A stretch of 64,000 nt of DNA from Oligoflexus tunisiensis (GCF_001748245.1 NZ_BDFO01000001.1:4772708-4836707); one strand, 5' to 3'. Shown: positions 26,185 to 35,110, counted from the stretch's first letter. Numbers and translations: made by a program. The notes: a model not told the origin generated them from the sequence alone.

Positions 26185-26535
26185 GTGAAGGTAAAGCGCA
26201 TTGTAACGAATGTATCGGTCAAAAAAATTTCGGCCGCAAAGAAGTTTTATGAAGGCGTTCTCGGCCTGGATGTTCAAATGGATCTCGGCTGGATTGCAAC
26301 CTATGGCTCCAGGGCGAAAATGAGCGTTCAAATCAGCTTCATGTCGGAAGGGGGTTCGGGAACGGCGGTCCCCGACATATCCATCGAGGTGGATGATGTG
26401 GACGAGGCCTATCGCCAGATGAAAAAGGCTCGGTTTAAAATCGAGTACGAGATTACGGACGAGCCCTGGGGCGTGAGGCGGTTTTACGTTCGCGATCCTT
26501 TCGGAAAGCTGGTCAATATCCTTTCCCATCTTTGA
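26185..26535 (+). CDS. VOC/glyoxalase family protein
   Basis: 116 residues, GTG start with AAAGGA 8 bases upstream. Single vicinal-oxygen-chelate domain: the opening strand RIVTNVSVKKISAAKKFYEGVLGL, central PDISIEVDDVDEAYRQMKK, and closing WGVRRFYVRDPFGKLVNIL with the usual RDPxGxxxN signature. Members bind metal and act as lyases, dioxygenases or antibiotic-binding proteins; the substrate cannot be told. The usual metal-binding His near the N-terminus is replaced (TNVSV), so it may be a binding protein. Divergent from the giant kinase. Confidence 0.85.
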   Translation: MKVKRIVTNVSVKKISAAKKFYEGVLGLDVQMDLGWIATYGSRAKMSVQISFMSEGGSGTAVPDISIEVDDVDEAYRQMKKARFKIEYEITDEPWGVRRFYVRDPFGKLVNILSHL

Positions 26536-26547
26536 TTGGGTGAGACT

Positions 26548-26748
26548 TCAGTCGCGGAGTATGTTGTTGTCATTCCAAAGATCGCTTTGATGTTGGACCA
26601 CCGAAATATTGTATTTGGATTTTCCACGCTTGCGCAGGCAGAGGAGCCCCTTGATGCCAGCCTCTCCGAAATACTCGTAGCCAAGGTTGTTGAGTTCGCC
26701 AACTTCCCTCGTTCCAGGCACGGCTTCTGGACCTATCGACGCACACGA
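26548..26748 (-). pseudogene. Decayed GrpB/UPF0157 gene remnant
   Basis: The minus-strand frame ending at the stop 26548-26550 reads GYEYFGEAGIKGLLCLRKRG and then ISVVQHQSDLWNDNNILRD, matching the C-terminal half of GrpB-family nucleotidyltransferase-like proteins. Just upstream the same frame reads SIGPEAVPGT, matching the conserved IGSTAVPG motif, but the intervening domain of about 60 residues is missing, and a stop occurs a few codons farther upstream. The gene is an internally deleted remnant. The plus-strand open frame over this stretch (26536-26859) is therefore spurious. Confidence 0.65.
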
Positions 26749-26860
26749 CTATCTTGCGCCAGGAAATTGGCCAGCGAGCTAATTTTTTTGATTATCCATG
26801 CACGATTTCTCCGGGACCCGCGTTTAACAATTAGCAAATGTGAATTAGGAGAAAATTAAC

Positions 26861-27784
26861 ATGTTGAGAAAATTAAGTGTTATCCCGATCCTACTCCTGA
26901 CTGGCTGGTCAGTCATGACAGCTTGCGGCAAGGTCAATCCGGACCATGCAAACAGCAATCTTGACATAGTTGGTGGAGCCAAGGTGTCAGAGGATCTCTA
27001 TGATCGTTTGTTTCAATCCGTGGCCTCCCTTCAGGGTGACATTTATTATAAGAAGCCGGGCGAACAGGACGGCAGGCTGGTTGCCAGAAATCAAGCCTTC
27101 TGCGGCGGGACACTCATAGACTCCGATACAATCCTCACAGCCGCTCACTGTCTCGCGGACATTGGCACCTATGATGCTGATGGAATTATGGTGACCAACG
27201 TCAGTGTAGTGCTGGGAAGCCGCATGCTGAGCGATGCTCCTGCGGACATAGGCACCGAACGCAATGCCAGCGGTGAGCGATTCCGGGCGAAAAAACTTTC
27301 CATCCATGAAGGATATGAGCGGAACACCAGCATCCATGACATCGGCTGGGTCGACCTTGACGGGACAAGCAGCCTTCCGCCAGCGGTTGTTAACACCAGC
27401 GCGTCTTTTCCATCAACCGGGACAACGACCTATGCTGCGGGCTGGGGCGCCACTTCCCAGGGAGGATCCAGCAGCGACACCCTCAAGTACACAGCCGTCA
27501 GCACGCTCAGCAACGCATCCTGCAAAACTGCACTGGATGGCCTGCGCGATCGGAATGGCAGAATCTTCACCGATGCCGCCGGCGTGCGCTTCAGCGATAA
27601 AATCTTCCCCACAAGTCTCTGTGCTTATGCGCCTGCCACCGACTCATGCCAGGGGGATTCCGGCGGTCCACTCTTTACCTATGACGGCAGCCAGCTCACG
27701 GTCGTCGGTGTCGTAAGCTGGGGCCTCGGCTGCGCCCAGCCTGATATCCCAGGCATCTACACGCGTGTTTCTGAGTACTACTGA
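26861..27784 (+). CDS. Trypsin-like serine protease lipoprotein
   Basis: 307 residues; TAGGAG lies upstream of the ATG. Lipobox SVMTAC near residue 22, so anchored in the membrane. Family S1: IVGGAKV at the mature-type N-terminus, catalytic His in TILTAAHCLAD, catalytic Asp in SIHDIGWVDL, catalytic Ser in DSCQGDSGGPLF, and SWGLGCAQPDIPGIYTRVS near the end. The IVGG start suggests proteolytic activation. The chain stops at VSEYY, without the final amphipathic helix (usually ...WI...) of this family, so it is slightly short. The Asp motif is HDIGW rather than the usual NDIAL. Probable envelope or predatory protease. Confidence 0.9.
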   Translation: MLRKLSVIPILLLTGWSVMTACGKVNPDHANSNLDIVGGAKVSEDLYDRLFQSVASLQGDIYYKKPGEQDGRLVARNQAFCGGTLIDSDTILTAAHCLADIGTYDADGIMVTNVSVVLGSRMLSDAPADIGTERNASGERFRAKKLSIHEGYERNTSIHDIGWVDLDGTSSLPPAVVNTSASFPSTGTTTYAAGWGATSQGGSSSDTLKYTAVSTLSNASCKTALDGLRDRNGRIFTDAAGVRFSDKIFPTSLCAYAPATDSCQGDSGGPLFTYDGSQLTVVGVVSWGLGCAQPDIPGIYTRVSEYY

Positions 27785-27804
27785 AACAAAACATTGGGCC
27801 GCGC

Positions 27805-27851
27805 GGCCTGGATCCCTGGCCTCCTAAGCGTGGAGACGTCCAGGCCCTTTT
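27805..27851 (+). terminator. Probable terminator after the protease gene
   Basis: GGCCTGGA (27805-27812) pairs with TCCAGGCC (27839-27846), followed by CTTTTT. The loop is long (26 bases), so strength is uncertain. Confidence 0.5.
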
Positions 27852-27900
27852 TCCATCTGACCCCACTCCCCCTTCGTGATACAACATTCCATCCACTCGC

Positions 27901-27920
27901 GCGGGGCTTCCGAGCCCCGC
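27901..27920 (+). promoter_or_regulatory. Perfect hairpin in the helicase leader
   Basis: GCGGGGCT-TCCG-AGCCCCGC, an 8-bp stem with a stable TCCG-type tetraloop, ends 19 bases before the helicase start codon. No T-tract follows, so it may be a leader structure near the ribosome-binding site rather than a terminator. Confidence 0.45.
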
Positions 27921-27939
27921 CAAGAACAAAGGACGGACT

Positions 27940-30495
27940 GTGAATCGTGATGCGATAGAGGCGCCCCTTTTACGGCGCCTGCCCGCCCCTGGAACCTCCA
28001 CTGATAGTGGCTCCCTGCTCGACGGCTTTCTTGACTATGTCAAGGACCGCGGGGTTGAGCTCTATCCGGCCCAGGAAGAAGCCATACTTGCGCTCTTTGA
28101 TGGCGGCAATGTCATTCTTAATACCCCGACCGGGTCCGGCAAATCCCTGGTCGCCACCGCCTTGCATTTTCACTCGCTGGCCCATGGCCGGCGGTCGTTT
28201 TATACCTGCCCGATCAAAGCCCTGGTGAATGAAAAATTCCTGGCACTCTGCGGGGAATTCGGCGCTGATCAGGTCGGCATGATCACCGGCGATGCTTCGG
28301 TGAACAGCAAAGCTCCCATCATCTGCTGCACCGCGGAAATCCTCGCAAACATGGCCTTACGCGAAGGTGAAAACGCGCCGGTTGATGATGTTATCATGGA
28401 CGAGTTTCACTATTACTCCGACCGCGAACGCGGCGTGGCCTGGCAGCTGCCCCTGCTCACCATGCCGAAGTCGCGTTTTCTTCTGATGTCAGCCACCATG
28501 GGTGACACCACGTTTTTCGAAAAGGGGCTGAAGGACCTCACCGGACGCGAAACGACTGTCGTGCGTTCCAACGATCGGCCGGTGCCGCTGACCTTCGTCT
28601 ATCAGGAAACGCTGCTGCACGAGACCATCAAGAGTCTTCTGGCTGGCGGCAAGGCTCCCATCTATCTCGTCAACTTCACCCAGCGCGATTGCGCCGAGGA
28701 AGCCCAGAAACTCATGTCGGTGGACTTTGCCACCAAAGAGGAAAAAGCGGCCATCACCGCGGCTCTCACCGGCGTGAAATTTTCCAGCCCTTATGGCAAG
28801 GAAATTCAGCGCCTTTTGAAACACGGCATTGGTCTGCATCACGCCGGCCTTTTGCCGAAATACCGCCTGCTGGTCGAACAGCTGGCGCAAAAAGGTCTTT
28901 TGAAAGTCATCAGCGGCACCGACACGCTGGGCGTCGGCGTCAACGTCCCGATCCGCACGGTGCTCTTCACCAAGCTCTGTAAATACGATGGCAGCAAGGC
29001 CACTATCCTGAGCGTCCGCGATTTCCAGCAGATCAGCGGTCGTGCCGGACGCAAGGGTTTCGATGATCACGGCACCGTCGTGGTCCAGGCTCCCGAGCAT
29101 GTGGTCGAAAACCTGTCGATGGAAAACAAGGCCGCCGGTGATCCCAAAAAACTGAAAAAGATCGTCAAAAAGAAGCCACCGGAACGAGGCTACGTGCACT
29201 GGGATGTGAACACATTCAACCGCTTGATCAGTTCCCCACCGGAATCGCTGACGTCGAGCTTCCAGGTTTCGCATGCCATGCTGCTCAATATCCTGAGTCG
29301 CGATGGCGATGGCTGTCGCGCTATGAAAAAACTCATCCGCGAATGTCATGAGACCCCGCAGGCGAAACGAACGCTGACCAAAACCGCCTTTCAAATGTTC
29401 CGCTCGCTCGTGGAACGCGGCATCATCCGCTTTGAATGGCTGGCGGAATACCGTCATAAGAAAATCCTGGTCGACAGCAACCTGCAGACGGATTTTTCGC
29501 TGAATCAGTCTCTGGCTCTGTATCTTCTCGATACGATCAAGCTGCTCGATCCCTTTGCTCCGGATTTTGCACTCGATCTTCTAACCCTGGTTGAATCCAT
29601 TCTGGAAAACCCGGAATTGATTCTGCGCAAGCAGCTCGATCGCATCAAGTCGCGGAAAATGGCTGAAATGAAGGCCGATGGCATTGAGTATGAAGAACGC
29701 ATGGCCGAACTCGAAAAGCTGGAATATCCCAAGCCCAACCGCGAGTTCATCTATGAAACCTTCAACCAATTCGCAGCAACGCACCCCTGGGTCGGCAATG
29801 AAAACATCCGACCCAAGTCGATCGCCCGCGAAATGTATGAGTCCTTCTTCTCGTTCGAGGAATACATCCGCGACTACGAGCAGCAAAGAGCCGAAGGCCT
29901 GCTACTCCGTTATCTGATGGAAGTCTACAAGGTACTGGTGCAAACCGTTCCTGAGTCCTACCGCAACGAGGAAATCGAAGGCATGATCGACTACTTCGGG
30001 CGCATGATCCGAAACATCGACTCCAGCCTCCTCGACGAGTGGGAAAAGCTGCGCAACCCCACCGCGATCCTCGAAGAGGCCACTGCGGAAGCCGCGCCTG
30101 AAGCACCCGATATCACCCGCGACATGCGGGCCTTCACGGTACAAATCCGCAACGAGGTCTTCCGTCTGGTTCGCGCGCTGGCGGCTGGTGATGCTGAAGG
30201 AGCCTTGGCTGTGATTGAAGGCGGCCAGTGGACCGTGGCCTCCCTCACCAATGCCATCACCCCTTACTTCGACGATCATCAGGCCATCATCACCGATCGC
30301 CAGGCCCGCCATCCCCAGCACTGCCGGGTCAGGCCGCAGCAGAATCCGGAGGGTTGGAAGGTTGAGCAAACACTGATTGACCCGGATGACCATAATGATT
30401 GGCAGTTGACGTTCTTCATCGATCGGCAAAAGTCGCGGGAACAGAACCGTCCGGTTCTGGAGCTTCTTAAGATTGGGCATGTTGACGACGGTTGA
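27940..30495 (+). CDS. Ski2-like DEAD/DEAH-box helicase (DUF3516 type)
   Basis: 851 residues, GTG start 6 bases after AAAGGA. SF2 helicase motifs in order: PAQEEAI (Q-motif-like), TPTGSGKS (motif I, about residue 60), motif II DEFH, SAT (motif III), HHAGLLPKYR, GTDTLGVGVNVPIRT and QISGRAGRKG (motif VI). The C-terminal about 400 residues match the DUF3516 region of bacterial Ski2/Brr2-like helicases. These act on RNA or structured nucleic acid; the partner here is unknown. Single gene, flanked by hairpins on both sides. Confidence 0.93.
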   Translation: MNRDAIEAPLLRRLPAPGTSTDSGSLLDGFLDYVKDRGVELYPAQEEAILALFDGGNVILNTPTGSGKSLVATALHFHSLAHGRRSFYTCPIKALVNEKFLALCGEFGADQVGMITGDASVNSKAPIICCTAEILANMALREGENAPVDDVIMDEFHYYSDRERGVAWQLPLLTMPKSRFLLMSATMGDTTFFEKGLKDLTGRETTVVRSNDRPVPLTFVYQETLLHETIKSLLAGGKAPIYLVNFTQRDCAEEAQKLMSVDFATKEEKAAITAALTGVKFSSPYGKEIQRLLKHGIGLHHAGLLPKYRLLVEQLAQKGLLKVISGTDTLGVGVNVPIRTVLFTKLCKYDGSKATILSVRDFQQISGRAGRKGFDDHGTVVVQAPEHVVENLSMENKAAGDPKKLKKIVKKKPPERGYVHWDVNTFNRLISSPPESLTSSFQVSHAMLLNILSRDGDGCRAMKKLIRECHETPQAKRTLTKTAFQMFRSLVERGIIRFEWLAEYRHKKILVDSNLQTDFSLNQSLALYLLDTIKLLDPFAPDFALDLLTLVESILENPELILRKQLDRIKSRKMAEMKADGIEYEERMAELEKLEYPKPNREFIYETFNQFAATHPWVGNENIRPKSIAREMYESFFSFEEYIRDYEQQRAEGLLLRYLMEVYKVLVQTVPESYRNEEIEGMIDYFGRMIRNIDSSLLDEWEKLRNPTAILEEATAEAAPEAPDITRDMRAFTVQIRNEVFRLVRALAAGDAEGALAVIEGGQWTVASLTNAITPYFDDHQAIITDRQARHPQHCRVRPQQNPEGWKVEQTLIDPDDHNDWQLTFFIDRQKSREQNRPVLELLKIGHVDDG

Positions 30496-30504
30496 AGCCT
30501 TGTA

Positions 30505-30532
30505 AGCCGCCGTCCTGAAGATGACGGCGGCT
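30505..30532 (+). terminator. GC-rich hairpin after the helicase gene
   Basis: AGCCGCCGTC / GACGGCGGCT, a 10-bp stem with an 8-base loop. There is no T-run behind it. The remaining bases up to 30789 hold no gene. Confidence 0.5.
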
Positions 30533-30789
30533 CACAGAAGTGTAAATCCAGCCTTCGGCTGTCGCATTCCTGGATACTCCAGACCGATTTTCCTTTTTAG
30601 ACAGTCAATCTCCCGAAAACCCTATCAAATTCCTTCCCAGCTCAGGGTCCGCGGTGAATCCGCTGCACACACGGCCAACGACTCCCTCCGAAGCACCGAA
30701 TCAACCAGCTGCAATTACAGACTTTTATGGCACCAAAAAATTGGAGTGCTTCTTGAATAAGCAGGGGCCTGCTTCAAGGAGTCTGAGAC

Positions 30790-31428
30790 ATGAAAGACTG
30801 GTCACGGTTTAAGGGCATTATTTTTGATTTGGACGGGACGCTTTACGAGTCCCGCTGGCTCAAGCCTCAACTCATCCAGAGAAACCTTTTCTTTCTGCCG
30901 TTCCTGATGCGCCTGGAATGGGGACGGGACGCCGTGCGCTTTGCAAGTTTTCCCGACCAGAAGAGCCTTGTGGCCGAGGCATCAAGGGTCTCCTCTCCCA
31001 GGAACCCTGAGGCTTTTCGGACCTGGTATGAAAAAAAATTCTATCCTGGTTTCATTTCCATTCTGAAGCCGAAAATGGTCAGACCTGGAGCCGGAGCGCT
31101 GCTGCGGAAGGTCAAGGATCAAGGGATAAAGCTTGCGGTGTGCTCTGACTACGGTTTCGTTTCGGAGCGTCTCGAGGCCTTGGGCATTGACATCAACCTA
31201 TTCGATGTCATGACGTCAGCCGAGGAAAACGGCCATCTTAAACCTCAGCTCTTCAGCTATCTCAAGATCTTAAATGAGCTGGATCTTGACGCGGATCAGA
31301 TCCTGATCGTCGGTGATCGTGTGGAAACAGATGGAAGAGCAGCCAAAGACCTGGGAGCCGGATTTCATACGGTTCGAAGCAACGAAGATTGGTCGCTCCT
31401 GTTTAAAATGTTGGAGATGTCTCGATGA
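30790..31428 (+). CDS. HAD-superfamily hydrolase
   Basis: 212 residues; AGGAG lies 9 bases upstream. HAD motifs: FDLDGTLYE (motif I with the nucleophile Asp and acid/base Asp), VCSDYGF (motif II, Ser), KPQ (motif III, Lys) and GDRVETDGRAAKDLG (motif IV). The helical cap sits between motifs I and II, as in phosphoglycolate-phosphatase-like enzymes. Substrate is not predictable. The stop overlaps the next gene (ATGA at 31425-31428), so it is co-expressed with the GH3-type enzyme. Confidence 0.88.
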   Translation: MKDWSRFKGIIFDLDGTLYESRWLKPQLIQRNLFFLPFLMRLEWGRDAVRFASFPDQKSLVAEASRVSSPRNPEAFRTWYEKKFYPGFISILKPKMVRPGAGALLRKVKDQGIKLAVCSDYGFVSERLEALGIDINLFDVMTSAEENGHLKPQLFSYLKILNELDLDADQILIVGDRVETDGRAAKDLGAGFHTVRSNEDWSLLFKMLEMSR

Positions 31429-33098
31429 AGCCTCTGATGCAAAAGCTTTTCTCTCTAGGCCTGGCCGTTTCCGGCAAAAAAGCGCTCAAGCATATCCTCA
31501 ACGGCACGGATGACCCGGAAAAAACGCAGGAGAAGACGCTGTTGAATATTTTGAAAGCTCATGCCTCGACCGATCTAGGGAAAAAGCTTGGGCTGTCGGG
31601 AATTGAGTCGATCCAGGAATTTCAACGTCGTGTTCCGATCATGGAGTACGAAGACATACGGCCATTCGTTGAGGCGAGCATGGATGGCAAGCCGAACGCC
31701 GTCGTCAAAGGGTTGCCGGACTTTTATGCCTCCACAAGTGGTTCAACAGGCAAGCCCAAGTACATCCCCATCAGCTCCTTTACCGAAGAGGTAACCAACA
31801 AGGCGTTTTCCAAGGCCAGCGCCTATCTTATCTATAAGGGCTGCCCGGAAGCTTTTTCCGGAAAAATCCTTCATATAACCAGCCCCGTCGTTGAAGAGTT
31901 TGCGCCTGGGGGCGCAGCTATTGGGTCAGCCACGGGTAACGTTATGAAGAATGCCAATCGCGTGGTCCGATCCATGTATGCCCTGCCCCCCGAAATTTAC
32001 GGCATCAGTGATGCCGAGGCAAAATATTATGCCATCCTACTCTATAGCCTGGATCAGAATATCAGTATGATGATGACAGCCAATCCAAGCACCTTTCTCC
32101 TCCTGGGGAAAAAGTTGGAGGAGTGGCAGGACTCGCTCATCCAGGATCTGGAATCCGGCGTTTGCAGCAATCCCAACGTCCCCCTCGCCATCACACAGAA
32201 ACTCAAGCGTGCCCCGAATCCTCGTCGGGCTGAGGTTTTGCGACAGTGCATTGCGTCTGACCCTGAACGAAAACTTCGCCCCTCACAGGTCTGGAAAAAT
32301 TTAAAGGTTTTGGGCTGCTGGACGGGGGGAAACTGCGCCAATTACCTGAGCCGCCTCCCTGCGTATTACGGGCAGGTCTCGATTAAAGATCCCGGGTATG
32401 TGGCCTCCGAGTTAAGGGGATCCATGCCGCTCCGTCTCAATGATCCAAGCGGCGTTTTATCGATCAATGACAATTTTTATGAATTTATTAAGGTGGAGGA
32501 CATCGACGAAAGCCAGCCGCGTATTTACCTGGCTCATGAATTGGAAAAGGGCCAGCAGTATTATATTATCATCACCAACTACTGTGGCCTTTACCGCTAC
32601 AACATCCATGATATCGTCGAGGTCACCGGCTTCTGCAATAGCACTCCGGAAATCGTCTTCGTGCAGAAAGGCAAAGGCATTACCAGCATCAGTGGTGAAA
32701 AGCTTTACGAACAGCAGTTGATCAGTGCCGTGTCCGAAGTCAGTCGAAAACTGAAAGTCGAACTTTCCTTTTACCTGGCATTTGCGAATGTGGCGGCATC
32801 GCGTTATGATCTTTTTGTGGAAACATCGGGTGGAGGATCGCCTTTGTGCGAAAATTTCGCTCGTGAAGTCGATGCCCAATTGCAAGCGATCAACATGGAA
32901 TACAGATCCAAGCGCACCACAATGCGCCTTCATCCGATTGAAATTCAAGTCACTCTTCCGAACGCCTATGAACGATTCAAGGCCTGGCGAGTGAGTCAAG
33001 GAATTCGGGAAACCCAGTACAAGATGGTCTACCTCACCCAGGATCACTCCATGCTGCATCCGATCAGATCGGTCGCGCCCGCGGTCAGCGTGAAATGA
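31425..33098 (+). CDS. GH3-type acyl-acid amido synthetase
   Basis: 557 residues. Family GH3 (PF03321), adenylate-forming enzymes. Seen: VPIMEYEDIRPFVEASMDG, the P-loop-like STSGSTGKPKYIPIS (ATP/AMP motif), NPSTFLLLGKKLEEW, an acidic YYIIITNYCGLYRYNIHD segment and GKGITSISGEKLYE before the C-terminal lid. In plants GH3 enzymes join amino acids to hormones such as auxin or jasmonate; bacterial versions are less studied, and the acid and amine here are unknown. It follows a HAD hydrolase with a 4-base overlap. A terminator follows. Confidence 0.9.
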   Translation: MKPLMQKLFSLGLAVSGKKALKHILNGTDDPEKTQEKTLLNILKAHASTDLGKKLGLSGIESIQEFQRRVPIMEYEDIRPFVEASMDGKPNAVVKGLPDFYASTSGSTGKPKYIPISSFTEEVTNKAFSKASAYLIYKGCPEAFSGKILHITSPVVEEFAPGGAAIGSATGNVMKNANRVVRSMYALPPEIYGISDAEAKYYAILLYSLDQNISMMMTANPSTFLLLGKKLEEWQDSLIQDLESGVCSNPNVPLAITQKLKRAPNPRRAEVLRQCIASDPERKLRPSQVWKNLKVLGCWTGGNCANYLSRLPAYYGQVSIKDPGYVASELRGSMPLRLNDPSGVLSINDNFYEFIKVEDIDESQPRIYLAHELEKGQQYYIIITNYCGLYRYNIHDIVEVTGFCNSTPEIVFVQKGKGITSISGEKLYEQQLISAVSEVSRKLKVELSFYLAFANVAASRYDLFVETSGGGSPLCENFAREVDAQLQAINMEYRSKRTTMRLHPIEIQVTLPNAYERFKAWRVSQGIRETQYKMVYLTQDHSMLHPIRSVAPAVSVK

Positions 33099-33120
33099 GT
33101 CAGGACCTGCTTCGTCAGAC

Positions 33121-33147
33121 GCCCCCTCTGCAGGGGGCACCCAATTT
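33121..33147 (+). terminator. Terminator after the HAD-GH3 operon
   Basis: GCCCCCT-CTGC-AGGGGGC hairpin (33121-33138) followed by ACCCAATTTT. The short T-run makes it moderate. Confidence 0.6.
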
Positions 33148-33246
33148 TCACACAAAACCAAATCAATCCGATGACTTAAAAAATTAACTATCTCATGGCG
33201 GAGAGCAGGTCGATAGGTCGCATCAGTTCCGTTCAAGGAGACTGTC

Positions 33247-33858
33247 ATGCAAGCTCTTCGGACCATCAGTGTCTTTGTATTGTTACTCAACATCCCATAC
33301 GCCCTGGCAGATTCCGGTTCAAGCGCCAAGGTTCGGAAAGACAAGTTCGTCCAGGCAGGGGTGCATGGCGGAGTCAATGGGTCGGGATCCAATTTCGGTC
33401 TCTTTCTCCCAGGGGACAACCGGATTGATGTATCTTACTCCATGTCATCTATCGAGTTTTTGGGTCTTACCTACAAGGAAAATCTCTATAGCCTTGAGTT
33501 CCAATCCTTTCTAGGCAACAGTTTTTACTATGCGTTGGGCGTTACACAGAGAAATCTTGAGATCACGATTCGGGATTTTTATATTCCGGAAACCGGCGGT
33601 GTCACAACCTACCTCACTTCCAAGGGTCAATCGATCGGTCCACACCTTGTCATAGGAAACGAATGGCAGTGGGATTATTTTTATTTAGGTGCGGAGTGGG
33701 TGGGTGTTATCAGTAGCTCCAGCTGGAAGTATGAAAATGAATATCCGGACGGAACCTGGACTCAGTCTGAGACAGATTATTGGGATAAGAACATCGAGAA
33801 GGCCATCAAGCAATCATCTTTTATGGGACTGAATTTGACGTTGGGCTTTTCGTTCTAG
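33247..33858 (+). CDS. Predicted small outer-membrane beta-barrel protein
   Basis: 203 residues; AGGAG lies 7 bases before the ATG. Signal peptide about 1-21 (VFVLLLNIPYALA). The mature chain alternates hydrophobic and polar residues with Tyr-rich strands (YYALGVTQRNLEITI, YFYLGAEWVGVI) and ends MGLNLTLGFSF, with the C-terminal Phe typical of barrels. No named family recognised. Single gene. Confidence 0.7.
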   Translation: MQALRTISVFVLLLNIPYALADSGSSAKVRKDKFVQAGVHGGVNGSGSNFGLFLPGDNRIDVSYSMSSIEFLGLTYKENLYSLEFQSFLGNSFYYALGVTQRNLEITIRDFYIPETGGVTTYLTSKGQSIGPHLVIGNEWQWDYFYLGAEWVGVISSSSWKYENEYPDGTWTQSETDYWDKNIEKAIKQSSFMGLNLTLGFSF

Positions 33859-33952
33859 GCATATATACTCATTCGACACGTTTAATTTCTGGAGTCCTGG
33901 CCGACAACAGCATCGAGCGGGTCGCTCATCGTGCAGCCATCGGACGAGCTTA

Positions 33953-34327
33953 TCAGTGAGCAATTTGGAGAATGCTTTTTGCTCGTTCAATCTCAGGGGC
34001 ATTATCCAGAAGCTGCAGATCTTTCATTCGCACTTTCACGCTTTGATGCAACTTCTGGGTATTTTGCTTCGCAAGTAGATCCATGATACTGATGGAACTT
34101 CTCAATATCGTGAAGCCAATAGAGAGTGTATTGGTAACCTGCCCGTTCTCGGAATGTAGAGGGTGTTTTTCCAACATCTCGACACTGAGGTGGTAGCGCA
34201 GCGCAAGAATTTCTATGAATTCCTGCGAATCGGACGGAAAAAGCATCAACAAAGTTCCGTCGTTGATCATGTCGTCAATAGAGCTCACGATTTTTCCAAT
34301 CTGCTTGACATAGGTATCTTCAAGCAA
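33953..34327 (-). CDS. Hypothetical protein, likely the 3' part of a frameshifted gene
   Basis: Up to 124 residues, helical, no signal or known family (KQIGKIVSSIDDMINDG, ILALRYHLSVEMLEKHP). The only upstream start is a TTG at 34327 without a Shine-Dalgarno. The same frame is open farther upstream into the end of the gene at 34345. Shifting by one base near the A5 run at 34379-34383 joins the two into one continuous reading frame, so this is probably the C-terminal half of one membrane-anchored protein. Confidence 0.5.
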   Translation of the reverse strand: MLEDTYVKQIGKIVSSIDDMINDGTLLMLFPSDSQEFIEILALRYHLSVEMLEKHPLHSENGQVTNTLSIGFTILRSSISIMDLLAKQNTQKLHQSVKVRMKDLQLLDNAPEIERAKSILQIAH

Positions 34328-34344
34328 CTCAAACTCTGAATCGC

Positions 34345-34599
34345 CTAGTGGTGACGCGACATTCTGCGCTCTACCTGGAAAAATTTGACCGCTTCATAGT
34401 ACGCGTAAAGTTGAGACTTCAGTGAAATTACCCGGCTGACGACCATATCTGCCTTTTCATATTCGAAGGTTTCCCTTTCATCTTTCTTGATTCCAAGGTA
34501 AATGCCCAGGGCCATGAAAAAGAATCCAACAAAGGGCGCTATTTTTTTTCCAAAGCGTTCTGCAAATTTCGTAACCTTCTCCCACTTCACTCGAACCAT
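34345..34599 (-). CDS. Small membrane-anchored hypothetical protein
   Basis: 84 residues from the ATG at 34599, which follows AAAGGA (the frame is open to 34704 without a better site). One transmembrane helix (IAPFVGFFFMALGIYLGI) preceded by a basic N-terminus, then a charged helical tail. It ends about 35 bases after a homopolymer that, with a one-base shift, would fuse it to the frame at 33953-34327. No family recognised. Confidence 0.55.
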   Translation of the reverse strand: MVRVKWEKVTKFAERFGKKIAPFVGFFFMALGIYLGIKKDERETFEYEKADMVVSRVISLKSQLYAYYEAVKFFQVERRMSRHH

Positions 34600-34678
34600 G
34601 ATCCCATCCTTTCCTGGAAAGTTAATTGGTTTAATAATATCATTAAGATAAACTATAGGGAACTGGTCACCATTTACT

Positions 34679-35110
34679 CTATTTGCCACCTGAGTCTCTA
34701 GCATTCAAGCAGAGCCTGCGGCGTAAATTCATGTTCAGGAAAGGTTCGGTTATGGTGCTCACAGCTTCCAGCTTACTGAATTGTGAACCATCAGCTTTGA
34801 AGAGCGGCAGATTGTTCGAATGAAGCCTGACCAGGACATATGCCTTATGGCGATCAATGTATTCAATGCCGGAGCCTCGCGATTTGCCACGATCCCCGAT
34901 AATGAAGCCACCATTGTTAACAGTATAGCGCTCAAAGGAGTCACCCGAACCAGTGCGATCGACAGTATTGATCTCAAATGAATCACAAATTACGTCAGGT
35001 AACTTCAAGCTAACCGTCAATAGCGGATCCGATTTCATCCTATCGGATGTCCCGTATAACTGAGTTCTTTGCCTCGAGCTTTGATGATTTTCATTGCAAC
35101 AGAAGTACAA
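34679..35110 (-). pseudogene. IS4-type transposase fragment
   Basis: The frame reads GGFIIGDRGKSRGSGIEYI, then HKAYVLVRLHSNNLPLFKADG, which matches the region around the second catalytic Asp of IS4-family DDE transposases (the D-R-G-Y block followed by VRL...LPL). Both the N-terminal first-Asp region and the C-terminal Glu (Y-REK) region are missing, and the end of the frame (RRRLCLNARDSGGK) is unrelated. No inverted repeats were found. A remnant, not a live element. Confidence 0.6.

Noticed and set aside
26536..26859. 107-codon plus-strand ORF
   Set aside because: The minus strand here carries a GrpB remnant; the frame has no ribosome-binding site or domain.
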